Part shown: positions 42,844-49,820 of the stretch, piece by piece
Numbering within the stretch: the stretch's first letter is position 1
How the letters are laid out: each line of letters begins with the position of its first letter
Source: Mycolicibacterium canariasense
GTDB lineage: Bacteria > Actinomycetota > Actinomycetes > Mycobacteriales > Mycobacteriaceae
Direction: 5' to 3'
NCBI RefSeq assembly: GCF_002101555.1
Contig: NZ_LQOL01000061.1
Coordinates: forward strand, 50,111-114,110
DNA: 64,000 nt
Notes under the pieces: generated by a model
Told to the model about the DNA's origin: nothing
The model's input: the letters and a program-made list of their open reading frames with translations, nothing else
The model's database searches: none
Translations under genes and position numbers: made by a program

Positions 42844-43974
42844 TCAGTCTGTCGATTGGGCCATCAACGCGATGCTGCTTCCGTACCGGCGCAGTGAGGA
42901 TTTGGAGGCCAGCCGGTCATCGACCCGGGTGATCCGCTCCATGGTGGGCAGACCGAGGTGCAGCCCCAGCTTTCCCAGCGCGATCAACGGATAGCGGGTG
43001 AACGTCCCGTGGTGGATCACGGCCGCATTGTCGAAGGTGCGGAACAACGGCTGCACCCGGGTTTCCTCCATCGGCCGGCAGTTCACGCCGCGTTCCTGCT
43101 TGCCGAACACCTTGGTGCCGGCGCGATATCCCGGTGCCCGCCAGGGTTCGATGGCCGCGAACTTGCCGCCCGCGGTGAGCACGCGACGGATCTCGGGGAA
43201 GGCACGTGCGGTGATGGTGTGATGCAGGCACCCTCCGGAGTACACCCGGTCGAAGCTGCCGGTCCGCAAGGGTATTTCTTCGGCGATCCCGACCGCGGCC
43301 CGGAATCTGTCGGCCACTCCGAAGGTCTCGGCGAGCGCCCTGGCGAACACCGCTTCGCCCAGCATCGGGGTCAACAGCCAGGATTCGGCGGCTCCGGCCA
43401 ACAGGAACTTCACCGCATGGATCCCACCCCCGCCGAGTTGCAGCGTCCTGCATCCCTCGACCGGGGATATGTACGCGTACGCCTCGGCCTGGGAAGCCAG
43501 GTCGTAGGTCGCGTCCAGCCAGTCGCGGCCGGGAAAGCGGCCGGCTCGCATCACCGGACGGACAACCTGATAGGCATCCGATCGCGACACATCCGCACGA
43601 GCGTCGGCGGCCACCGCGTTGTAGAAATCCATCTCCTCGTACGCCTCGCGGTACGGATCCAGGCCGGTGTCGATCTCGGCTGTCGTGGTGGCACCCACCA
43701 ACATCTCGGGTGCCATCAGGATCGGGATGCCGTCGACGACCGGATACGCCCCACAGCCGTCGCTGCGCAACAGCAGCGTCGACGGCACCTCGGTGCCACG
43801 CACGGACGGCCGGTTCGCCGCCACCCGGTGTACCGACTCGCCGAGTACCTCGAACACCCGGTGGCGATCGGCCTCGACCAGCCGGTCCTGGGTGACCGGG
43901 CACACCACCATCTCCGAGATCCCCACTGCTGGCCTCCAACTCCTCTGGTCCGTCCGTACACCGTCGGCACTCAT
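42844..43974 (-). CDS. Methyltransferase with Trm112-like N terminus
   Basis: A 376-residue protein from ATG 43974 (2 nt after the upstream stop). Residues about 20-90 (MVVCPVTQDRLVEADRHR and GAYPVVDGIPILMAPEML) resemble a Trm112/UPF0434 zinc-ribbon-like domain. The SAM domain has a poor motif I, CRTLQLGGGGIHAVKFLLAG, then FDRVYSGGCLHHTITARAFP and LTAGGKFAAIEPWRAPG. It belongs to the run of three methyltransferases upstream of which lies the GDP-mannose epimerase. The target is unknown. Confidence 0.75.
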   Translation of the reverse strand: MSADGVRTDQRSWRPAVGISEMVVCPVTQDRLVEADRHRVFEVLGESVHRVAANRPSVRGTEVPSTLLLRSDGCGAYPVVDGIPILMAPEMLVGATTTAEIDTGLDPYREAYEEMDFYNAVAADARADVSRSDAYQVVRPVMRAGRFPGRDWLDATYDLASQAEAYAYISPVEGCRTLQLGGGGIHAVKFLLAGAAESWLLTPMLGEAVFARALAETFGVADRFRAAVGIAEEIPLRTGSFDRVYSGGCLHHTITARAFPEIRRVLTAGGKFAAIEPWRAPGYRAGTKVFGKQERGVNCRPMEETRVQPLFRTFDNAAVIHHGTFTRYPLIALGKLGLHLGLPTMERITRVDDRLASKSSLRRYGSSIALMAQSTD

Positions 43975-43976
43975 GC

Positions 43977-44714
43977 TCAGCACTTCCTGATGTAGACGTA
44001 GAGCATCGGCTGCAGCATTTGGGGAAGATGCTTGTCCGCCAACCGGATCAACCGGTAGACCCACGGCGAGCCGAAGTGATATGCCGGCTCGGCCGCGGTG
44101 CGAACCACGGCCACGTCGGCCCCGGCGAAGGCGGCACGGAGCGCGCGGGGCGTGTTCAGCCGGTACCGCGTCGGGAACACGTCCTCCGGAAGCCGGTCGG
44201 GCTGGATAGTCGCCAACGCGGCGCTGTGGAATCGGTTGGGTACCAGCCGCGCCGCCGCCGCGACGTAACCCCAACGGTTCGGCGTGTACGCGGCGATCAA
44301 CCCGCCCGGCTTGGTGACCCGCAACAACTCGCCCGCCACGAACCCGACATCGTCGAGATGCTCGAACACCGCCCTGGCGACCACCACGTCGAAGCGGCCG
44401 TCCTCGTACGGAAGCCGGGCGCCGGGGGTGATCACCTCGGCGTGATCGAGGAACGGATTGTGCAACACCGCTTCCGTGACGTCACAGCCTTCGACATGAG
44501 CACAGCGCCCGGTGAACACCATCAGGTTGCGCCGGTAATCGACCCGGTCCTGCAGCGGGGCTTCGCCGCGGCCCGCGCCGAAGTCAAGGACCTCACTGTC
44601 CGGTTTGAGCACCGCGGCGATCTGGGAGTAGAACGCGACGGTGCCGTCGACATGGGTGAACCCGCCGATACCCGTCTCCGGATAGAAATGACGATTGAGC
44701 TCATCGGTTTTCAT
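43977..44714 (-). CDS. Class I SAM-dependent methyltransferase
   Basis: A 245-residue methyltransferase from ATG 44714 (MKTDELNRHFYPETGIGGF). Motif I is SEVLDFGAGRGEAPLQD, the acidic residue VEGCDVTEAV, then FDVVVARAVFEHLDDVGF and LRVTKPGGLIAAYTPNRWG, all standard. The open frame extends upstream to 44789 but overlaps the epimerase gene. Downstream, the next methyltransferase starts 2 nt after its stop, so the two are translationally linked. Confidence 0.85.
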   Translation of the reverse strand: MKTDELNRHFYPETGIGGFTHVDGTVAFYSQIAAVLKPDSEVLDFGAGRGEAPLQDRVDYRRNLMVFTGRCAHVEGCDVTEAVLHNPFLDHAEVITPGARLPYEDGRFDVVVARAVFEHLDDVGFVAGELLRVTKPGGLIAAYTPNRWGYVAAAARLVPNRFHSAALATIQPDRLPEDVFPTRYRLNTPRALRAAFAGADVAVVRTAAEPAYHFGSPWVYRLIRLADKHLPQMLQPMLYVYIRKC

Positions 44715-44737
44715 GGCGACGCACTTCTCGTCCAGGC

Positions 44738-45733
44738 TCAGCCGACGGCCCGCATGAGGGCACGCGCGGTCAGCTGGTCGTAGATCCACCGATAGGTGTG
44801 CTCCAGCCCGTCGGCGAGCCGCGTCGAGGGCTCCCAGTCGTAGTGCGCCCGGATCATGGTGTTGTCGCTGTTGCGCCCGCGGACGCCAAGGGGCGCATCC
44901 AGCTTGTAGTGCCGGCGCACCTTGATGCCGGCGATCTCTTCGATGAGATCGACCATCTGGTTGATGGTGACCAACTCCGAGCTGCCCACGTTCACCGGCT
45001 CGTGGTTTGCGCCCGCCGTCACCCGTAGTGTGCCCTCGACGCAGTCATCGATATACATGAAGCTTCGGGTCTGCTCGCCGTCACCCCAGATCTCGATATC
45101 GCGTTGTCTCGACACGGCAGCCTGCGCCACCTTGCGGCACAGGGCGGACGGCGCCTTCTCCCGTCCTCCTTCGAATGTCCCGAACGGCCCGTAGACATTG
45201 TGATACCTGGCGATCCGGGTCTGCAGCGCATAGTCCTCGCGGAAGTGCCGGCACATCCGCTCGGTGAACAGCTTCTCCCACCCGTAGCCGTCTTCCGGCA
45301 TTGCCGGGTAGGCGTCGCTCTCCTTCAGGCCCGGTACGTCGGCAGCGGTCTGTTTGTCCGCGGCGTACACACAGGCCGAGCTCGAATAGAAGTACCGCTT
45401 CACCCCCGCGTCGCGGGCGGCCAGCAGCATGTTGGTGCTGATCAGCACGGACAGCATGCATTCGGCCTTGTGTGTCTCGATGAAACCCATGCCACCCATG
45501 TCGGCGGCCAGCATGAAGACGGTGTCCACGCCGTCCACGGCATGGGAACACCCGACGGGCGTCGATAGATCCAGCCGCGCCGGTTCGATCTCCGGAGGAA
45601 TCTGGTGCCATTCCGAGAACGGCTTGATGTCCGCCCCACGGACCCGCGCACCTTGTGCGGCCAATGCCCTCGTCAGGTGTCCCCCGATGAATCCTCCGGC
45701 TCCTGCGACGAGAACTGTTTGATTGCCGAACAT
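44738..45733 (-). CDS. GDP-mannose 3,5-epimerase-like enzyme
   Basis: A 331-residue extended SDR from ATG 45733. NAD site VLVAGAGGFIGGHLTRAL; then MLAADMGGMGFIETHKAE, YSSSACVYAADKQ, YGWEKLFTERMCRHF, GPFGTFEGGREKAPSALCRK and GVRGRNSDNTMI. These are very close to plant GDP-mannose 3,5-epimerases, including the catalytic cysteine in SSACVY and the lysine in GGREKAP. The products would be GDP-L-galactose or GDP-L-gulose. This suggests an L-sugar in the polymer. The gene overlaps none; the upstream glycosyltransferase ends 35 nt away. Confidence 0.9.
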   Translation of the reverse strand: MFGNQTVLVAGAGGFIGGHLTRALAAQGARVRGADIKPFSEWHQIPPEIEPARLDLSTPVGCSHAVDGVDTVFMLAADMGGMGFIETHKAECMLSVLISTNMLLAARDAGVKRYFYSSSACVYAADKQTAADVPGLKESDAYPAMPEDGYGWEKLFTERMCRHFREDYALQTRIARYHNVYGPFGTFEGGREKAPSALCRKVAQAAVSRQRDIEIWGDGEQTRSFMYIDDCVEGTLRVTAGANHEPVNVGSSELVTINQMVDLIEEIAGIKVRRHYKLDAPLGVRGRNSDNTMIRAHYDWEPSTRLADGLEHTYRWIYDQLTARALMRAVG

Positions 45734-45768
45734 GTCGTCTGTCTCCCTGGTCGTGGATGATGGTGTGG

Positions 45769-47007
45769 TCAGCGAGCGGGCGTGCACCCGGCCTGGCGCG
45801 AAGCCGCCCCGGCATGCTCTGCAGGTGTCATTGCGGACCGCAGTAACCGCTCGAAACGGTCACCGATCTTTACGATGTCGAAGGATCGCTGCGCGTACAG
45901 CCGTCCGTTGCGGCCGAGGTTGCGGCGCAAGACCGGATCGGCGAAAAGCTGTTTCAGCGCGGTGGTGGCGGCAGCGTAATCCCCAGGAGGCGTGACGAGT
46001 CCGGCCTCTGCCGTACGCACCATCGATGCGATCGCGTTGTCCGCAGGCAACACGGCGAGCACCGGGCGGCCGGCGCACAGATAGTTCAAGATCTTGGACG
46101 GCACGGAGAACCGGCTCGCGTCGCGCTCCAGAATGCCCAGCAGCACGTCGGCGCTGCCCAACATGTCCGGCAACTCTGCATACGGCCGGTAGTCCATCAA
46201 CATCAACTTCTCGTCACCACCGCAGTGTTTTTCCAGCCACTCCCGGCCGATGCCCTCGGATACGACGACGACGCGGCAGTCATCCGGGACGCTGTGCAGT
46301 AACTCGGCGATGACGGCGGGATCATGCTTGAGTCCCAGCGTTCCGGCGTACATCACCACCTGGACGTCGTCGAGGCCATGTCGTACCGACCACGGGTTGA
46401 CCCTCGGTCGCTGCGGAACCTCGCTCAGCGCACCCCAATTCGCTATCACCTCAACCTTCGCCGGATCCACCCGCCAGGCCGTGAGCCGCGCCAGGAAGGC
46501 ATCGCTGATCGGGACGATCCTGCTGGCACGGTGTGCGATACGGCGTTCCAATCGTTCTACACCCCAGGCGATCACTGCCCCCGCGCGACCGAATCGCCGG
46601 CGCGCGATCACGCTGACCGCCTCGCTGTGGATGTCCTGCCACCAGAAGACGAACGGGATGCGTCCGACCTTCAGCACGAGTGAGACGATGTACAACGGAA
46701 TGGTCGGGAAGTTGGCGAAGACGGCGACATCGGGCCGCGAACGCAGGACGGCGCGGGCGGCGAGCCAGCCGTACCGCAGTTCCTGCGCACCACGCCGCCC
46801 CGCGGCATACCGAGCGAATTCACCACCCAGGCTGATGCCTTCGATCGACAGACAGGCGGGATCGCCCGGTTGGACGGAGGTGGCACCGCGGCCGGTGGTG
46901 ACCGAGGCACAGTACTGATGCGCGACGGTATGCCCGCGACCGGCCAACTCCCGGCTCAGCTGCAACTGACCGGGATGGCCGGCGAAATCGTGGATGACGA
47001 TGTTCAC
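45769..47007 (-). CDS. WbuB/WcaI-like GT4 glycosyltransferase
   Basis: A 412-residue glycosyltransferase. N terminus MNIVIHDFAGHPGQLQLSRE, acceptor-side FANFPTIPLYIVSLVLKVGR and FVFWWQDIHSEAVSVIARRR, which is typical of WbuB/WcaI-type enzymes; donor side MYAGTLGLKHDPAVIAELL and FSVPSKILNYLCAGRPVLAV. These usually add the second sugar after the initiating phosphosugar transferase, which fits its place 65 nt downstream of that gene. A hydrophobic stretch may bind the membrane. Confidence 0.88.
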   Translation of the reverse strand: MNIVIHDFAGHPGQLQLSRELAGRGHTVAHQYCASVTTGRGATSVQPGDPACLSIEGISLGGEFARYAAGRRGAQELRYGWLAARAVLRSRPDVAVFANFPTIPLYIVSLVLKVGRIPFVFWWQDIHSEAVSVIARRRFGRAGAVIAWGVERLERRIAHRASRIVPISDAFLARLTAWRVDPAKVEVIANWGALSEVPQRPRVNPWSVRHGLDDVQVVMYAGTLGLKHDPAVIAELLHSVPDDCRVVVVSEGIGREWLEKHCGGDEKLMLMDYRPYAELPDMLGSADVLLGILERDASRFSVPSKILNYLCAGRPVLAVLPADNAIASMVRTAEAGLVTPPGDYAAATTALKQLFADPVLRRNLGRNGRLYAQRSFDIVKIGDRFERLLRSAMTPAEHAGAASRQAGCTPAR

Positions 47008-47071
47008 CGAGATCTCCTAGCGCGCATGCGATTCCTTGCTCGACGGGTTGATGGGGTGGCGATGCAGGGAA

Positions 47072-48520
47072 TCACGATCCTCGATAGAACATGACCTCGC
47101 GGAAGGTCCGCAGGATGATCTTCACGTCCAGCCACAGCGACCAGTTCTCGATGTAGAAGTTGTCGTGCCGGGTCCGATCGGCGATCGAGGTGTCACCGCG
47201 CAGCCCACTCACTTGGGCAAATCCGGTGAGCCCGACCTGCACCCGGTGCCGACAGGCATAGCGGTCGAACTCGGCCGAGAACCGCTCGACGAAGTACGGC
47301 CGTTCCGGCCTCGGGCCCACCAGCGTCATATCGCCACGCAGGATGTTCCAGAGCTGGGGCAGCTCGTCGATCGAGGTGTGGCGCAGGAATCGGCCGACGG
47401 GCCCGACACGATCATCCTGCGCCGCGCTCCACAGTGTCTGCGCCTCGACGTCGCTGGCCGGACGCATCGACCGGAACTTGAAGAGCTCGAACGTCTTCCC
47501 GTCCCGTCCGACCCTGGTCTGGCGGAAGATGACGCCGCGTCCACCCTCGATGCGCACGGCCAGCGCGCTGGCGACGAGGATGGGTAACAGTACGATCAGC
47601 GCGGTCGCGGCGACGACGATGTCGAATGCCCGCTTGGTCAGTCGGGCCGGACCGTGCAGGTTCGGATTACCGATTCGCATGACCGGTATCGAGCCGATGT
47701 GGTCGGCCACACCGGTCAGGGTGTGAAAGTGATACAGCCGCGGGACCACCAGAACCTGGGTACGCCCGCACACCGTACTGCGGACGGCGTCGATGAGGGC
47801 ACGTTCTTGGAATTCCCCGTCGGCCACCAACAACGTGTCCGCTCCAGTTCCTGACACCGCGGTGTCCAAGTCGGCGAGCCGGCCGAGGTGGGGTAGGTAC
47901 TGCCCGGCCGGCGCGGCCGGGCGGTCGTCGACGTAGCCGGCCAGTTCGAGCCCGTACTGCCGATGGTCGGCCACGATTCGGGCTAGTTCGGTGGTGAGCG
48001 GGCCGCCGCCGATCACGACGGTGCGGTGGGTCGCGATGCCGCTGCGACGACCGAGCGCGATGAGCCTGGTGGTCAGCACGCGACCGGCGATGACGAGCAG
48101 CACTGCCTGACAGGCTGTTTCGAGGAAGACCAGGACCTGATCCTTCTGGTGCAGATAGAGGATCATGGCTGCGACGACAGCCACCGCGGTGAGCAGCCGC
48201 GCCAAGATACAGGGCAACTCGTCGAGGACACTGAGGTGCAGCCGAGCGATGTAGCGACCGCCCCCACTGAGCAGCGCGGTGCCGAGCACGGCGAGCGTCA
48301 GCATCGCAAGCGGCTGCGGCGGACGCCAGGCGAGCGGCGCCATCAGCAAGGCGAAATCCACGGCGGGGACCAGCATCCACGATCGCATCCGACGGACGAG
48401 GTCGATACCCACCGACGGGTGGAGTGCCTCCCGGACACGATCGAAGGCCAAACGCGGTTCGACGTTGGGCACTGACACCCTCGGCGCGAGCACCGACGTC
48501 GGTTCGAGAACTCCCGTCAT
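47072..48520 (-). CDS. Initiating polyprenyl-phosphate sugar-phosphate transferase
   Basis: A 482-residue WcaJ/WbaP-type enzyme that loads the first sugar-1-phosphate onto undecaprenyl or decaprenyl phosphate. Four N-terminal helices and a Rossmann-like middle part (TVVIGGGPLTTELARIV) precede the catalytic domain: ARLTKRAFDIVVAATALIVL (embedded helix), GKTFELFKFRSMRP, DELPQLWNILRGDMTLVGPR and GLTGFAQVSGLRGDT. ATG 48520 is chosen because it overlaps a leader ORF stop as ATGA. The promoter carries copy 2 of the locus motif. This gene starts the long leftward transcript 48520-41855. Confidence 0.92.
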   Translation of the reverse strand: MTGVLEPTSVLAPRVSVPNVEPRLAFDRVREALHPSVGIDLVRRMRSWMLVPAVDFALLMAPLAWRPPQPLAMLTLAVLGTALLSGGGRYIARLHLSVLDELPCILARLLTAVAVVAAMILYLHQKDQVLVFLETACQAVLLVIAGRVLTTRLIALGRRSGIATHRTVVIGGGPLTTELARIVADHRQYGLELAGYVDDRPAAPAGQYLPHLGRLADLDTAVSGTGADTLLVADGEFQERALIDAVRSTVCGRTQVLVVPRLYHFHTLTGVADHIGSIPVMRIGNPNLHGPARLTKRAFDIVVAATALIVLLPILVASALAVRIEGGRGVIFRQTRVGRDGKTFELFKFRSMRPASDVEAQTLWSAAQDDRVGPVGRFLRHTSIDELPQLWNILRGDMTLVGPRPERPYFVERFSAEFDRYACRHRVQVGLTGFAQVSGLRGDTSIADRTRHDNFYIENWSLWLDVKIILRTFREVMFYRGS

Positions 48521-48570
48521 GACCGAGAACCCATAGGTAGGTGAGTATCTGGGTGCTGTGCCACCGCCAT
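48517..48570 (-). CDS. 17-residue leader ORF coupled to the sugar transferase
   Basis: ATG 48570 opens the peptide MAVAQHPDTHLPMGSRS, ending TGA at 48519-48517, which overlaps the ATG of the sugar transferase (ATGA). A ribosome site AGGGGG (48582-48577) is 6 nt upstream, whereas no good site precedes the transferase ATG. The geometry suggests that ribosomes reading this short frame reinitiate on the transferase. The alternative is that GTG 48589 starts a longer transferase in its own frame. Confidence 0.5.
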   Translation of the reverse strand: MAVAQHPDTHLPMGSRS

Positions 48571-48663
48571 GTTCAACCCCCTGCAGCACCGATTGCGGCC
48601 TTGCCGGCGAGATCGGCCACTCGAACCGCGGCCGCGGGCCGTCACGTCGACTGGCCCGTCCTC

Positions 48664-48709
48664 AGACTATTCACACGGGGGTAAATTGATAAATGAGGTG
48701 TTTCCCTAT
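48664..48709 (-). promoter_or_regulatory. Shared activator motif and -10, copy 2
   Basis: Reading leftward, ATAGGGAAACACC (48709-48697) is followed after 27 nt by the -10 TAGTCT (48669-48664), identical to the -10 of copy 1. The predicted start near 48657 leaves a leader of about 137 nt before the sugar transferase, containing the short ORF. The 315-bp gap 48521-48835 holds nothing else convincing; AT-rich sequence surrounds the motif. Confidence 0.7.
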
Positions 48710-48835
48710 GCTTTTTCACCACACCCCCCAAAGACAGCTTGAAATAAGGGTTTTCGATGTCGACAACCGCGACCACCCGACCGGTCGCGTATCGCGACAG
48801 GTCGGGTGTGTTCCGCGCGTGGTCGGGAGTACCGC

Positions 48836-49327
48836 TCATACCTCGCACAGGCCGGTGCGATCGCATAGCTCCTTGCACGCTTCCAACCGTTTCGGGTCTT
48901 CGTCGCACCATGCGGGATTCTTGCTGATGTTGCGGGCCGCCTGCCGTTCCTTCAACGCCTTGCGACCCTCCGGCGACGCCGCGGAGTTTCCGGGCTTTCC
49001 TGGGGCAGCGATGGCTGCATTACAGTTCAGGTTCACCAGGACTTCCTTGTCCGGGCCCTCACCGCTGGCATCCAGGAACATCGAGTTCATCGAACTGACG
49101 ACGATGCAATCATCGGTGGCCACCTGATCACCGCTCACAGTGGCGATCACGGCCTTCTGATGCATCGAGGCGATCCGCGACTTGGCGTCGGCATAAGTCA
49201 TGCCGGCGTATACATCCGCCGACGCGACACCAGGACCGAGCGCCGCCGCCGAAATCGCGGCCATCGCAAGCGAGCCCGCCAGGATTCCGCCGCGCCACCC
49301 ATGCCGCCCGAGTCCGTTGGATCTCAC
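48836..49327 (-). CDS. Small secreted protein at the right end of the exopolysaccharide locus
   Basis: A 163-residue exported protein. GTG 49327 is chosen because GGGAGG lies 6 nt upstream; the frame is open to 49366. The signal peptide (GGILAGSLAMAAISAAALGP) ends near VASA-DV. The mature part contains YAGMTYADAKSRIAS, TDDCIVVSS and six cysteines, most in the C-terminal tail (NPAWCDEDP, EACKELCDRTGLCEV), suggesting disulfides. I recognise it only as a mycobacterial exported protein of unknown function. It shares its promoter motif with the left-end secreted protein. Confidence 0.75.
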   Translation of the reverse strand: MRSNGLGRHGWRGGILAGSLAMAAISAAALGPGVASADVYAGMTYADAKSRIASMHQKAVIATVSGDQVATDDCIVVSSMNSMFLDASGEGPDKEVLVNLNCNAAIAAPGKPGNSAASPEGRKALKERQAARNISKNPAWCDEDPKRLEACKELCDRTGLCEV

Positions 49328-49392
49328 CCGAATCCTCCCGTTCACCCGATTGATTTGGGGCGCCACCGAAATCGATATGGCTCGTCGGCTCG

Positions 49393-49439
49393 ACGCTAAT
49401 CACAGGCGACGTCGAATCGAATCGGGTGTTTCCCCCTAT
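49393..49439 (-). promoter_or_regulatory. Shared activator motif and -10, copy 3
   Basis: Leftward, ATAGGGGGAAACACC (49439-49425) with the following CGATTC matches copy 1 over 21 bp. The -10 TAGCGT (49398-49393) lies 26 nt on. The predicted start near 49386 gives a leader of about 59 nt for the secreted protein at 49327. Confidence 0.75.
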
Positions 49440-49652
49440 CCGGCCGGCCGGATCCCCTCCGGGCGGGTGCATGCGTCACCACCCGCATGCACCGCAAGGG
49501 TCGATGCGCGCGAGCGGCCCTGCGCCGGCACATGGAAATCCGCCACGCATGTGCACTCACAGCGACTTCCCACGTGCCTCCCATGGTTTGCTGACCACGC
49601 GAAATGGTGTCGACAGCAAATACTTAGACGGCCTGATGCACCATCGGTAAGC

Positions 49653-49740
49653 GTTCCGATTGCGGAACAATCAGCAGCATTTAGTGCAACCTAACTGCAT
49701 TTTTGTCGGTCACGGCGCCGTAATCACTTGCGCTTGCAAG
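49653..49740. promoter_or_regulatory. Inverted repeats upstream of the LuxR-type regulator
   Basis: In the 493-bp gap 49328-49820, GTTCC-GATTGC-GGAAC (49653-49668) and CTTGC-GCTT-GCAAG (49727-49740) are perfect short palindromes. The stretch 49610-49790 is AT-richer than either flank. No gene is seen. They may be sites for the regulator itself or for the factor that controls the divergent locus. Confidence 0.35.
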
Positions 49741-49820
49741 CATCAGGGCAAATTTACGACTCGGACAAAAATTTGACGGAATCCGCTTCCTGCCGATTTG
49801 CTGACTGCCATACTCGTCCG

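Noticed and set aside
48642..48911. 89-codon open frame on the minus strand between the sugar transferase and the secreted protein
   Set aside because: It overlaps the secreted-protein gene and the motif promoter, has no ribosome site and no recognisable composition.
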